A DNA stretch of 64,000 bases. Source: Phocaeicola massiliensis B84634 = Timone 84634 = DSM 17679 = JCM 13223. GTDB taxonomy: Bacteria; Bacteroidota; Bacteroidia; Bacteroidales; Bacteroidaceae. Position numbers and translations under genes: made by a program. Where the stretch lies: assembly GCF_000382445.1 (NCBI RefSeq), contig NZ_KB905472.1, positions 1,348,276-1,412,275 of the forward strand. Reading direction: 5' to 3'. Within the stretch, counting starts at the first letter, position 1, and every line of letters starts with the position of its first letter. Below, piece by piece: positions 42,378 through 50,530 of this stretch. The notes under the pieces are model-generated. The model made no database searches. It was not told the DNA's origin and was given only the letters and a program-made list of their open reading frames with translations.

Positions 42378-43137
42378 AATTTTCCTCCCGACTGATTATT
42401 TCATCGGTCAGTGTGCGATAGTCCGCTGCACCATTGCTTTTCGGGTCGTATTCAAAGATGGTCTGACCGGACAGCGGCATCTCGGCTATGGCGATATTCT
42501 CACGGATTTTCGTCTGAAACACCTTCTCTCCGTACCGTTTTTCTACCATGGAAATCACTTCCTTGTTCAGCTTCCGGTTATTGAACCGGGTGAAGAACAC
42601 TCCACCCAACTCCAGCGTCGGGTTCACTCGGCGCTTCACCTCCCGGACTATATCATCCAGCATGGTCAAGCCTTTCAAGGGCAAGGCTTCGGCAGTAAGC
42701 GGTATGTAGAGTTTGTCCGCTGCCACCAGCGCATTGGTGGTTACGATACCGAGTGAGGGCGAACAATCCATCAGGATGTAGTCATACTTCTCCTTCTGTT
42801 CATCGAGGTAGGATTTGAGGATGCCCTCCCTTGCCATCATGGTAGCCATGTCTATTTCGGCTCTTGCCAAATCCAATGAAGCCGGAACGAGGTCAAGATT
42901 TTCTCGGACGGAAACGATGGGCAGCGGTTGGTCTTTGACCAGGGTGTCATAGATGCTCGTTTCCGGGTCTTCGTTCTGCGTCAGCGTGAACGTGAGGTTC
43001 TGCTGTGCATCCAGGTCAATGAGCAACACACGTCTTCCTTGCAGGGCGAGCGCTGCACCTATACAGGCTGTCGAGGTGGTCTTCCCGACTCCACCTTTCT
43101 GATTGCCGATAGCGATTGTCAAGTTATTTCCTTTCAT
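42373..43137 (-). CDS. parA: ParA-family partition ATPase
   Basis: A 254-residue ATPase from the ATG at 43137 (an in-frame TTG at 43146 is an alternative). The deviant Walker A is IGNQKGGVGKTTSTACIG, Walker A' LLIDLDAQQNLT and Walker B YILMDCSPSLGIVT. The family segregates plasmids and maintains ICEs by ATP-driven patterning with a DNA-binding partner, here the DUF3408-type protein downstream. It lies first in a two-gene minus-strand unit. Some Bacteroides transfer systems use such a pair during mobilisation. Confidence 0.93.
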   Translation of the reverse strand: MKGNNLTIAIGNQKGGVGKTTSTACIGAALALQGRRVLLIDLDAQQNLTFTLTQNEDPETSIYDTLVKDQPLPIVSVRENLDLVPASLDLARAEIDMATMMAREGILKSYLDEQKEKYDYILMDCSPSLGIVTTNALVAADKLYIPLTAEALPLKGLTMLDDIVREVKRRVNPTLELGGVFFTRFNNRKLNKEVISMVEKRYGEKVFQTKIRENIAIAEMPLSGQTIFEYDPKSNGAADYRTLTDEIISREENW

Positions 43138-43487
43138 TATCTTCAAGATTAAAAGTTTACTATTCCATTTTTTCTTTACTTACAAAAATACTTTATTACT
43201 TGCTGATTAGGCAGAAAGCTTACTCATTTATTCTGCGGAAATATCACTTTTCTGATGATTTTATTTCCTTGTTAATCAACCATTAAATAAACATTAAACA
43301 AATATCAGACAAACATCAAGATGGTTTTTGTCCTGCTGAACAATCTTCCCTATATTCAAGTATTGGCAAGCAGAAAGAGCGTCTTAATTCAGTATGAAAT
43401 AATTTGTCAATACATTTCGCATGGTATGCTTTTAAACTCCGACCCACGCCTCACGGCGGAAGTCGGAGCGGAACATATATAAGGAAT
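43138..43487. other. 350-bp gap upstream of parA with AT-rich direct repeats
   Basis: No gene seen. About 43276-43320 holds degenerate repeats of AACATTAAACAAATATCAGA and ACAAACATCAAG, which could be a centromere-like or operator region for the ParA pair. The pcfJ terminator hairpin lies at 43437-43468. Confidence 0.5.
43437..43468 (-). terminator. Terminator hairpin after pcfJ
   Basis: On the minus strand CTCCGAC-TTC-CGCC-GTGA-GGCG-TGG-GTCGGAG forms two stacked stems with a GNRA (GTGA) tetraloop, followed by TTTAAAAG, 19 bases after the pcfJ stop. Confidence 0.75.
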
Positions 43488-44762
43488 TTACGCTGTCTGT
43501 TTGGCTGCGAGTATCTGATGGGCATGGGCATTGACCAGCCGGACAATCCGGTCGTGGTGCGGAGTATTCGTATTGCACAGCCCTCGGCTCTGTATCACTT
43601 TCCCCTCGGTCAGTGAAAACTCAATCGTTTCGATGGGATTCCCCTCCTTGTCATGAGCCGATAGTATCAAGCTGTCCGCCTTGGCATAGTATTCGCATTG
43701 GAAGACACAATGATGCAGGGCATTTCCCTCGGTTTGGAAGGCCTCCAGACTATCGAGTACCGAAATCACCAGGTCTTTGTCGGTGATGGTGATACCGAAG
43801 TAGCGTGACTTCTCCTTGTAGAACTCGGCTTCCTTCCGTTTGGCTCGCTGCATCTGCTCCTGGCTTCTGCGTTTCTGCTCCATTTGGTTGTGTCGGTTCA
43901 TCCAATAGTCATGCTCGGCTCTGAGGTTCTGCGGACAGATATACTTGGGGTTGCAGATGTCCTTGCCACACTGCTCCAGCAAGCGGATGGTATCTGCCCA
44001 CAATCCCATGTCCGAAGGGCGGTAGTGATGCCGGGTGGCTACTTTATACGACTGCCAGCATCGGTCAAGTTCCAAAGGTCGGTGTACAAAGTAAGACACG
44101 GCATGTAAATCTTTTGACTTGAGGATGGTTTCCATCCGGCTGTCTGTCAGCACGGCTTTCATCAGCTTCATCGGGTGGCAGTCGGGCAGCTTGCCTTTCA
44201 TGCCGTTGCGTTTCAGTTCGGGCAGCAACCGATAGTGCGGATAGACATAGGTGTCTGCAATGAGCCAGTGAACTTCGTTCGGTCGCTTCAAGGAGATTTC
44301 GGATGCCCAATCAAAGCAGTCCACATAATAGCTCAATGTCCTTGCCCTTGCCGTGACAGCCAACTTGCCTTCGGCATTAAGCCACAAACGGCATGCTTCC
44401 CAGTAGTCTACCTCCATCGGCATTCCTTTCCGGAAGGTCGTTTCCAAACGGAATACCCGTTGCACCTGCAAATGGTCTATTACTTCGAGGGAAGAAAAGT
44501 AGTAGGCTTCCTTGATGGTGCGTTTGAGGGTGTCCTTTATCTGTAAGCGAGTACCGCAATAAGGGCAGCAGACAGACTTGCCTTTTCCCTCATAGTCGAA
44601 CTGCCTGCTACAATCGCCACAGGTACATTTGTGTGCGGAAGTACGGAAGCAGACATGTCCTGCCACTTTCCGCACTGCCCATGTTATCACTTTGGGGCTT
44701 AGGACGGTCAGCTTCTCATTGGAAGCTGCCACCTGTTTTTCTATTTTCGTTCTTGCCTTCAT
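43488..44762 (-). CDS. PcfJ-like protein
   Basis: A 424-residue protein. Residues 45-75 hold two zinc-ribbon pairs (KCTCGDC, VCCPYCGT). The C-terminal third matches the PcfJ domain: LEAFQTEGNALHHCVFQCEY, then SLILSAHDKEGNPIETIEFS and a final helix. PcfJ genes are named from the pCF10 plasmid and occur in many conjugative elements; the function is unknown, possibly nucleic-acid binding. It overlaps pcfK by four bases, so the two are coupled. A terminator hairpin follows. Confidence 0.85.
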   Translation of the reverse strand: MKARTKIEKQVAASNEKLTVLSPKVITWAVRKVAGHVCFRTSAHKCTCGDCSRQFDYEGKGKSVCCPYCGTRLQIKDTLKRTIKEAYYFSSLEVIDHLQVQRVFRLETTFRKGMPMEVDYWEACRLWLNAEGKLAVTARARTLSYYVDCFDWASEISLKRPNEVHWLIADTYVYPHYRLLPELKRNGMKGKLPDCHPMKLMKAVLTDSRMETILKSKDLHAVSYFVHRPLELDRCWQSYKVATRHHYRPSDMGLWADTIRLLEQCGKDICNPKYICPQNLRAEHDYWMNRHNQMEQKRRSQEQMQRAKRKEAEFYKEKSRYFGITITDKDLVISVLDSLEAFQTEGNALHHCVFQCEYYAKADSLILSAHDKEGNPIETIEFSLTEGKVIQSRGLCNTNTPHHDRIVRLVNAHAHQILAAKQTA

Positions 44763-45190
44763 AGTTCCATGCCTTGAAAGAGTGAGAGTTCTTGAATGGG
44801 TTTGGGTTGCGGTTTGGCTGCTTTTGGTCGGCTGTTGCGTTGCTGCAACTTTCGCATTTCCTCCTCCTGATACCGCTTGAGGGCAATGGCTCGCTGTTCT
44901 GCCTTCTCAGCCTCAGTCAGCTCAATGTGATGATTCACTACCACATTGCAGTCCATCGGCTTGCCAATTTCCAAATGAGGTTCATCTATCGCATGGACTG
45001 CCATGGCATAAACCTCCATGTCGCTGAAACCGCAGCAGCCGGATTGCTGTACGGCATGGAAGATATAGTTTACCACATCGTCAATGGTGCGTGTGGTGGT
45101 TTCATACTTGGCACGGAAGAGTTCATCTTCCTTGGCTCGGTTATCAAGATAGTTCTTGATGAGTTTCTTGAAATGGTCAGTTCCTTTCAT
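44759..45190 (-). CDS. PcfK-like protein
   Basis: A 143-residue protein with the PcfK pattern: FKKLIKNYLDNRAKEDELFR, then DDVVNYIFHAVQQSGCCGFS and a Lys/Glu/Gln-rich C-terminal helix. The tail is basic and Pro-rich (RPKAAKPQPKPIQELSLFQG). It always accompanies PcfJ in conjugative elements, and the four-base overlap here supports joint function. No enzymatic motif is visible. Confidence 0.85.
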   Translation of the reverse strand: MKGTDHFKKLIKNYLDNRAKEDELFRAKYETTTRTIDDVVNYIFHAVQQSGCCGFSDMEVYAMAVHAIDEPHLEIGKPMDCNVVVNHHIELTEAEKAEQRAIALKRYQEEEMRKLQQRNSRPKAAKPQPKPIQELSLFQGMEL

Positions 45191-45239
45191 ATGTTCCTAT
45201 GTTTAAGCGTAAATAATCATCAGCAGTCACCGGCTGTAT

Positions 45240-45476
45240 TCAGCGTACCATAACGTGGCAGTCCACCACTTCGGCAGGAAGTCCGAAAGCCGGATAGTGT
45301 GAGAAGTAAGGGAAACATTCTCCCTCTTGTTCCGTTGCGGTAGTGATACCCATGACCTTGTTCTCTGTGTACCACTGGTCAATCAGAGCGATTTCTTCAT
45401 CCGTCAGTCCGGTTGCATCCGAGTTGAACAGATAGCAGAGTGCCCATGTCGGGATGGCTTCAATGAGTGTGTCCAT
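45240..45476 (-). CDS. Small conserved ICE protein
   Basis: A 78-residue acidic protein: EAIPTWALCYLFNSDATGLT, then EEIALIDQWYTENKVMGITT, ending in a small strand region with PYFSHYPAFGLPAEVVDC. Similar small proteins recur in Bacteroides elements next to PcfJ/PcfK and ArdC genes. There is no recognised catalytic motif. It lies between a 100-residue protein upstream and pcfK downstream on the same strand. Confidence 0.65.
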   Translation of the reverse strand: MDTLIEAIPTWALCYLFNSDATGLTDEEIALIDQWYTENKVMGITTATEQEGECFPYFSHYPAFGLPAEVVDCHVMVR

Positions 45477-45509
45477 AGCGTTTTCTTTTTAAGTTCGTTA
45501 CTCCTTGAA

Positions 45510-45812
45510 TTAGATAGGAAGCAGTTCCAGCAGTTTCTTTAGTGGAATGGAATTGATGTCCGACTTTAGGAAGTGAACTATCCATTCCGGCTCTTCAAAA
45601 AGCGGGTGCATGGGTTCCACACTGAAATCGTCCCCGGTGGAATAGCAGTCGATATGTGCGAAGTTGTTGCCGTCCTTCCGGATGTGTGCATAGAAAGGAG
45701 GCATACCACAAAAGCACTTGCGGAGACTCTCTCTGTCCCACTGCAGGGTAAGTTCGTAAACACTGCCCTTATAGAGCATCTTTTCTTTTCGGTCTTTAAG
45801 TTTGTATGCCAT
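45510..45812 (-). CDS. Conserved hypothetical protein behind the second leader element
   Basis: A 100-residue protein from the ATG at 45812; upstream in-frame sequence to 46001 runs through the structured leader and is rejected. It contains YKGSVYELTLQWDRESLRKC and PEWIVHFLKSDINSIPLKKL, with no recognised family. It is the first gene of the minus-strand operon that includes pcfK and pcfJ. Its leader contains a GAAGCC-GAAA-GGCTTC tetraloop hairpin and the conserved 40-base element, so its expression may be controlled in the same way as the gene at 24147. Confidence 0.6.
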   Translation of the reverse strand: MAYKLKDRKEKMLYKGSVYELTLQWDRESLRKCFCGMPPFYAHIRKDGNNFAHIDCYSTGDDFSVEPMHPLFEEPEWIVHFLKSDINSIPLKKLLELLPI

Positions 45813-46208
45813 AGCTGAACTAATTTTTTCCCTTTGGTTTGAAGCCTTTCGGCTTCTCACTCCCGGGTGATTTTTACGATGCCTCTTCTCACGAAGGGTG
45901 TAAGGGACGGAAGGCAAATGTGGCAAGGGGAAAGCAGACGGAATACCCAATTTGGCACAAATTGTGGAAGGCTGCCGGCTGCTTTCCTTGCAGCCAAGCA
46001 AAGCGCCATTTGCTGCCGTACCGACCCTTCGTTTCTTTGTATCGGAAAATTCATCGGGAGTGGAAATGCCTGACTAAGGAAAGAATCCGCCAGCTGTTAA
46101 AGATGAATGTTTAACTTTTAATCTATCCGAAAACTCACTATCTTTGCAGGCCCTGAAAATAAATGTTCAGAAAGGCACGATAAAGCACAGAATTAATCAC
46201 CAAGAACA
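45813..46208. other. 396-bp intergenic region with leader element and divergent promoters
   Basis: No gene is supported here. It contains GAAGCC-GAAA-GGCTTC (minus, about 45840-45856), the 40-base element, and TATCTTTG at 46139-46146 (plus) as the -7 box for the operon beginning at 46209. Confidence 0.6.
45939..45978. promoter_or_regulatory. Conserved 40-base leader element, copy 2
   Basis: It differs from copy 1 (24295-24334) at a single base, which lies in the loop of the CAATTTG/CAAATTG hairpin (TAC versus TGC). It lies 127-166 bases upstream of the minus-strand start at 45812; copy 1 lies 148-187 bases upstream of 24147. Confidence 0.65.
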
Positions 46209-46493
46209 ATGAAAGATCAAATACGCTTATTGAGAGACTGTTTCCATAACGAGATTCCGGCTGTTGTATTCCAAGGAAATGACAGCTGCGCCGGAGAGAT
46301 ACTGGAAGCCGCCAAAGAAATTTATCAGAAACACGGTTGTAGCGAGGAATTCCTTTACGACTGGCAAATGCTCATCAACGAAGTGAAGGCTTACCAGCAA
46401 GAGAGTCCGGAACAGGTACAACTTCCGAAGTTGACCCATACCGAAGCAGAACTTATTCGGGAAGAAATGAAACAGAAAGGCATAGTTTACTGA
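46209..46493 (+). CDS. Small hypothetical protein
   Basis: A 94-residue acidic, helical protein (SCAGEILEAAKEIYQKHGCS, TEAELIREEMKQKG). No recognised domain. Its -7 box TATCTTTG lies at 46139-46146. It is the first of three plus-strand genes (with the exonuclease and acetyltransferase) that form an island within otherwise minus-strand ICE genes, so the group may be cargo. Function unknown. Confidence 0.65.
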   Translation: MKDQIRLLRDCFHNEIPAVVFQGNDSCAGEILEAAKEIYQKHGCSEEFLYDWQMLINEVKAYQQESPEQVQLPKLTHTEAELIREEMKQKGIVY

Positions 46494-46532
46494 TTTGAGC
46501 AGAACTCTATACATTCAACCAAAGAACAACCC

Positions 46533-47024
46533 ATGAAAGATTTTGCAGCCATAGACTTTGAGACCGCCAACAACGAACGCTCATCCGTTTGTTCCGTAGG
46601 CATTGTCATCGTACGCAACGGAGAGATTGTAGATTCCTTCTACTCCCTCATCAGCCCCGAGCCCAATTACTACAACTACTGGTGCAGTCAGGTGCATGGC
46701 CTTACCCGTGAGGACACCGAAGATGCCCCGGTCTTTCCAGAGGTATGGAAACAAATAGAGCCGTTGATCGAAGGTCTTCCCCTGGTGGCTCATAACAGTC
46801 CGTTTGATGAAAGCTGTCTGAAAGCGGTGTTCCGTGTCTATCAGATGGACTATCCCGACTATCCGTTTTACGATACACTCAGCGTTTCTCGCCAAACCTT
46901 GCCTGAACTGGAGAATCACCAGCTGTACACCGTAGCAGCAGCTTGCGGTTATCAACTAGATCACCATCATCATGCACTGGCCGATGCAGAAGCTTGTGCG
47001 TGGATTGCTAGAGAAATCTTGTAA
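46533..47024 (+). CDS. DEDDh 3'-5' exonuclease (DnaQ-like)
   Basis: A 163-residue exonuclease: Exo I FAAIDFETANNERSSVCSVG (Asp and Glu), Exo II LVAHNSPFDESCLKAVFRVY (Asp) and Exo III HHHALADAEACAWIAREIL (His and Asp), giving a DEDDh active site. It would remove nucleotides from 3' ends of DNA, or of small RNA in the case of oligoribonuclease-like members. It stands 39 bases after the 94-residue gene and 27 before the acetyltransferase. It may be a repair or proofreading accessory carried by the element. Confidence 0.9.
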   Translation: MKDFAAIDFETANNERSSVCSVGIVIVRNGEIVDSFYSLISPEPNYYNYWCSQVHGLTREDTEDAPVFPEVWKQIEPLIEGLPLVAHNSPFDESCLKAVFRVYQMDYPDYPFYDTLSVSRQTLPELENHQLYTVAAACGYQLDHHHHALADAEACAWIAREIL

Positions 47025-47051
47025 TTTACAGAAATATATTCTTTTGATTTA

Positions 47052-47612
47052 ATGAAACTGACTGAAAAGGAAAAATGTCTGCTCGGCCAACTCTACGATG
47101 CCAACTATGATGCTGAACTGATTGCAGAACGAACAAAGTGCAAGGACCTCTGCTTTCGCTATAACCAGCTGTTGCCATCCCGTATCGAAGAACGGAAGCA
47201 ACTGCTTCGTGAACTGTTGGGAAAGACCGGAAAGGACTTTCTCATCGAACAACCTTTCTATTGTGACTACGGCTATAACATCAACTTGGGTGAAAACTTC
47301 TACAGCAATGTGAACTGCGTCATCCTGGACGGAGCGCCCGTTACCTTTGGCGACAACGTGTTTATTGCTCCCAACTGCGGATTCTATACAGCAGGTCATC
47401 CCTTGGATGTGCAGCAACGGAACCAGGGACTGGAATATGCCAAACCCATTCATGTCGGCAACAATGTATGGATAGGTGCCCACGTCAGCGTATTGCCCGG
47501 TGTCACCATCGGAGACAACTGCGTCATCGGTGCCGGAAGTGTAGTAACCAAAGACATTCCAGCTAACTCCCTGGCCGTTGGCAACCCGTGCAGAGTCATC
47601 CGCTCCATCTAG
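47052..47612 (+). CDS. maa: Maltose/galactoside O-acetyltransferase-like protein
   Basis: A 186-residue left-handed beta-helix acetyltransferase. The N-terminal Mac domain (KEKCLLGQLYDANYDAELIA) is followed by hexapeptide repeats (INLGENFYSNVNCVILDGAP) and the catalytic His in YTAGHPLDVQQRNQG; AHVSVLPGVTIGDNCVIGAG closes the helix. It transfers acetyl from acetyl-CoA to a sugar or related acceptor; the natural acceptor is unknown. It ends the plus-strand cargo trio and is convergent with the small histone-like gene. Confidence 0.92.
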   Translation: MKLTEKEKCLLGQLYDANYDAELIAERTKCKDLCFRYNQLLPSRIEERKQLLRELLGKTGKDFLIEQPFYCDYGYNINLGENFYSNVNCVILDGAPVTFGDNVFIAPNCGFYTAGHPLDVQQRNQGLEYAKPIHVGNNVWIGAHVSVLPGVTIGDNCVIGAGSVVTKDIPANSLAVGNPCRVIRSI

Positions 47613-47698
47613 GCTACAAAAAAGTCCCGATGCTCACGCACCAGGACCTTGATAAAACAATCAAAATTTGAAAACATGAGAAATAAAACCGTACTGTT

Positions 47699-47875
47699 TT
47701 ATTTCTTCGCTGCCGCCAACGATAGTTTTCTGAACTGCTTCAGCAATGGTTCCATTTCAAGTGATACACAGCGGGCACGTTGACCGGCTGCCTTATTTCC
47801 TTTTTCGGCTTGAAGGGCTGCATCCTTTTGGAATGCCTCCATCTTCATCTGGAGTTGTGCGAGTAATTCATTCAT
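47699..47875 (-). CDS. Histone H1-like small basic protein
   Basis: A 58-residue protein (MNELLAQLQMKMEAFQKDAA through RKLSLAAAKK) resembling the small Bacteroidetes proteins annotated as histone H1/Hc1: a helical, Ala/Lys/Gln-rich chain with the LQAEKGNKAAGQRARCVSLE segment. It probably binds DNA non-specifically. Related copies occur on the chromosome of Bacteroides, so this one may influence host or element chromatin. It is the last gene of a minus-strand run that begins near 55438. The product is too short for a standard length cut-off. Confidence 0.75.
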   Translation of the reverse strand: MNELLAQLQMKMEAFQKDAALQAEKGNKAAGQRARCVSLEMEPLLKQFRKLSLAAAKK

Positions 47876-47899
47876 AATCTTTGCATTTAGAAGTTATAC

Positions 47900-48568
47900 C
47901 TAATAGATACTTATCACCGGTCTGAACTTATGCGCCTGGTCCTTCGGAGTCTCCTGAATGGTTCCCGACTGCATCGAGAAGAGCCAGGCCTTGCTGTCCT
48001 TTTGCCCTTCCACTTCGGTGGAAGTCCACAGCCAGCAGTCACCGGGCTGCAGACTGATGGGTAATCCGCCGACCGCCTCTATCCGTTGGTTGACTAACCC
48101 AATTTGCTGATAGAGGTAAGTGAGCTGCTTCACCGAAGGGATGTAGGCGGACTGACCGTAGCGCCACATATCGAAGACATAAACGGCTAAGGGAGATTTC
48201 ACTTCCTCGTTGCGGTACATGGCATGGGTGTTCTCGTTACCGTCTTCCTTTTCCAATGAAGCTGACGTTTCCTGTTCGACACCCAGACTGTCGGCAAAGG
48301 CTGCCGATGCGACGTCCCTGATGGAAACGGCATAGCCCAAAGCTTTGATCTCCGGATTCCGGTTCACATGATAGACAATGGCCACCGGTTCCTTTTGGGA
48401 GGAACTGAACTTTTCTTTGGACAGCACACTGCCATCCGAGCAGACTACATCACCAACCTGAAGGGAAGAAGCTATGGATTGGTTTCCTTCATGGTCACAT
48501 TCTTCGCAGGAGGTAATGAATAAGGTACTTCCTGCCAATAACGATAAGAACAAGTTTCTCAGTTTCAT
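47900..48568 (-). CDS. Lipoprotein of unknown function
   Basis: A 222-residue protein with a lipoprotein signal peptide (LAGSTLFITSC, Cys lipobox). The mature part has GDVVCSDGSVLSKEKFSSSQ, then VYHVNRNPEIKALGYAVSIR and QPGDCWLWTSTEVEGQKDSK, resembling FimV/DUF1566-like surface proteins. It is probably outer-membrane anchored. Its ATG overlaps the stop of the upstream lipoprotein gene by four bases. Its role in transfer is not known. Confidence 0.7.
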   Translation of the reverse strand: MKLRNLFLSLLAGSTLFITSCEECDHEGNQSIASSLQVGDVVCSDGSVLSKEKFSSSQKEPVAIVYHVNRNPEIKALGYAVSIRDVASAAFADSLGVEQETSASLEKEDGNENTHAMYRNEEVKSPLAVYVFDMWRYGQSAYIPSVKQLTYLYQQIGLVNQRIEAVGGLPISLQPGDCWLWTSTEVEGQKDSKAWLFSMQSGTIQETPKDQAHKFRPVISIY

Positions 48569-49125
48569 AGCAGCGGTATTTCAAATGATTTGACTACAAT
48601 TTCCGCCTCCTTATCGAGGATGAACCAGTATTCCGAGTGGTAAGGCTTTCCTTTTAAGGTCTTGGCTTCAAAATCTATCTTGACCTTCCATCCGTTGAAA
48701 GGCTTCTTTTCTTTGGCTTTATGCGGATTTGCTCCCTCAAGTTCTCCATAAGCTATCAAAGCCCGGAGCGTGGTCATGGCATCCAACTGACGGGTGACCT
48801 GATCACTCATTGCGGCATCGTCCTTGTCGAGGTTCTGGAAGTAGTCCGTTTCTTCCATCAACTTGTGGCCGTACTGCATCAGGTGCATGGATAATGCAGC
48901 CTTCTCGTGTGGATTGACATATTCCTTGCCGAATACCGAATCTGCCTTGCTGATGCCCTTGATTTGGATGGACTCCGGATTATCGACAGTTGCTTTCAAG
49001 GCTCTCTCTGCGATTTCCACCGCCCGTTTCTCGGGTCGGTCGGAACAGCTGGCGAAGTAAAACAGTCCGCCCCAGAAGCAGACAGCGGTTACCAGCATGA
49101 TAATCATTTTCATTCCCGGTTTCAT
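48565..49125 (-). CDS. Lipoprotein of unknown function
   Basis: A 186-residue protein: an N-terminal hydrophobic stretch (MIIMLVTAVCFWGGLFYFAS) leads into a lipobox Cys (FASCSDR). The mature part is helical (RAVEIAERALKATVDNPESI) with a C-terminal strand region (WKVKIDFEAKTLKGKPYHSE). It is part of an overlapping set: four-base overlaps with the zinc-ribbon gene upstream and the next lipoprotein gene downstream. Such coupled envelope proteins within a conjugative region could help the mating channel, but no family was recognised. Confidence 0.7.
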   Translation of the reverse strand: MKPGMKMIIMLVTAVCFWGGLFYFASCSDRPEKRAVEIAERALKATVDNPESIQIKGISKADSVFGKEYVNPHEKAALSMHLMQYGHKLMEETDYFQNLDKDDAAMSDQVTRQLDAMTTLRALIAYGELEGANPHKAKEKKPFNGWKVKIDFEAKTLKGKPYHSEYWFILDKEAEIVVKSFEIPLL

Positions 49126-49661
49126 ATCTTCACGATTTGGAGTTTGTCGGGAGAAAGGCCGAGACGCTTGCGGTAGATGGTGCCGTCATCACGATACATC
49201 TCCAGTTCGTTGGAGGTGATTTCTTTTTCACAGATTTCCTTGGCTTCTGTCAGACTCAGCTGGTGGCCACCGATGTTGCGCCAGATGGCGAAGTTGCACG
49301 GTGCCTGCTGGTTGCTGTAATTGGAGCAGTTGAAGGCGCGTGTACCCACCCGAATATCACCGCTACAATGCGGACATTTGCCGATGACGGACTGCATGTT
49401 GATGGCACCATTGTCTGCCAGTTCCAGCACGGAAGGGAAGGCTTTTCCCTCCTTGGAAGCAAAGCCGTCCAACAGGATGAAGCGGTGCTCCAACAGTTCG
49501 GTGATTTCTTCGTCACTCATCTTGCGGTTGCCGATAATGCCGTTGATATTCAGCACACAGGTAGGTTGTTCGGCGATGTTGTTCTCACAGCGGTAGCCCT
49601 TGCAGGTCTTTACCACGTTGCCGCCACACAAGGGACAGCGACCGATTATTTTCTTTTCCAT
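49122..49661 (-). CDS. Double zinc-ribbon protein
   Basis: A 179-residue protein with two related zinc-ribbon modules: CPLCGGNVVKTCKGYRCEN near the start and CPHCSGDIRVGTRAFNCSNY at about 95-115, each with CxxC...C. They resemble topoisomerase I C-terminal zinc fingers, which bind ssDNA. It follows a GTAA-rich spacer and is coupled to the lipoprotein gene by a four-base overlap. It may bind transferred ssDNA; this is inference. Confidence 0.75.
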   Translation of the reverse strand: MEKKIIGRCPLCGGNVVKTCKGYRCENNIAEQPTCVLNINGIIGNRKMSDEEITELLEHRFILLDGFASKEGKAFPSVLELADNGAINMQSVIGKCPHCSGDIRVGTRAFNCSNYSNQQAPCNFAIWRNIGGHQLSLTEAKEICEKEITSNELEMYRDDGTIYRKRLGLSPDKLQIVKI

Positions 49662-49762
49662 ACGCTTTTGTTTTTGGATGATTTATTTACTATATAATTC
49701 TGTTACTTGTTGCTTTGATTACTTTCTTATTTCCTTACTTGATTACTTTGTGATTAGCTGAT

Positions 49763-49779
49763 TAGTAAGTTAGTTTACC
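49763..49779. repeat. 17-base post-stop element, copy 2
   Basis: TAGTAAGTTAGTTTACC, four bases before the stop of the 49783 gene. See copy 1 at 42361. The following 100 bases are rich in GTAAT and AAGTAA repeats. Confidence 0.8.
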
Positions 49780-49782
49780 TAT

Positions 49783-50526
49783 TTACCATTTCAGGCTGTA
49801 GCCCTGGTTCCAGTCCGAGATGATACCGCCGATGATGTTCTTGCCGGACATCACGTTGGCCCATCCTTCGGGATCGAGCGAGAACCAGAGGTCGTTCCAT
49901 GAGAGTGTGCGTACCTGCCAGGCCAGAATAAACAGGTCGGTGTTGATGGCTTCCAAACAGCTGACAACCTCGTTGGCGATGTAGTAGCGTTCCGAAGCGT
50001 TCAGCAAGTTCACCTTGTGCTTCTCGTTCTTTCCGTCATCTCCTGTCACGTCATATTTGCCCGAAGTCACCAGCTGTTTCATGAAGGGAAAGAGTGCCGT
50101 CATTTGGGTGGCGGCATCCGTCAGCTCATCCGATACCATGGCCGCAATGACGGTTCCCTTCAGATTGCCGCCTACCGATTTGAGGAGCAGACTGCAGTTC
50201 TGCGGGATTTCCTTGGCCACCAGTTCCCCAGCCCGCTTAATCTGGTAGAGGTTCTGCATGGCGCCCTGCGCATTCGAGAGGTAGTCCAGCATCTTGTCTT
50301 CCACCTGGTGAATCCGCTCCAAGGAAGCGGTTACGGCCACTTCCGCCGCAATGATTTTCTCCTGCGTTTTCTTGCGGTCCTTGTGAATCTTCTTCAAGGC
50401 TGCGGTCTGCCCCAGTACGGCAGAAGTCAGCGCCGGGTCGGTCTGTTGGGCAAAGAGCGGAGTCTTGCCTATCAATAAGCCAACAGCAGCGATTAACAAG
50501 GAGCGTTTCCATCGTCTTACATTCAT
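49783..50526 (-). CDS. Exported conjugation-region protein
   Basis: A 247-residue protein from the ATG at 50526; the longer in-frame start at 50775 would lie inside the toprim gene. Residues 1-26 are a signal peptide (SLLIAAVGLLIGKTPLFAQQ). The mature part has a long helical region (KKIHKDRKKTQEKIIAAEVA) and a C-terminal aromatic tail (WNDLWFSLDPEGWANVMSGK). This layout resembles P-type channel accessory proteins of Bacteroides elements. It follows the toprim gene by four bases and probably works in the periplasm as part of the transfer apparatus. Confidence 0.65.
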   Translation of the reverse strand: MNVRRWKRSLLIAAVGLLIGKTPLFAQQTDPALTSAVLGQTAALKKIHKDRKKTQEKIIAAEVAVTASLERIHQVEDKMLDYLSNAQGAMQNLYQIKRAGELVAKEIPQNCSLLLKSVGGNLKGTVIAAMVSDELTDAATQMTALFPFMKQLVTSGKYDVTGDDGKNEKHKVNLLNASERYYIANEVVSCLEAINTDLFILAWQVRTLSWNDLWFSLDPEGWANVMSGKNIIGGIISDWNQGYSLKW

Positions 50527-50530
50527 ACGT

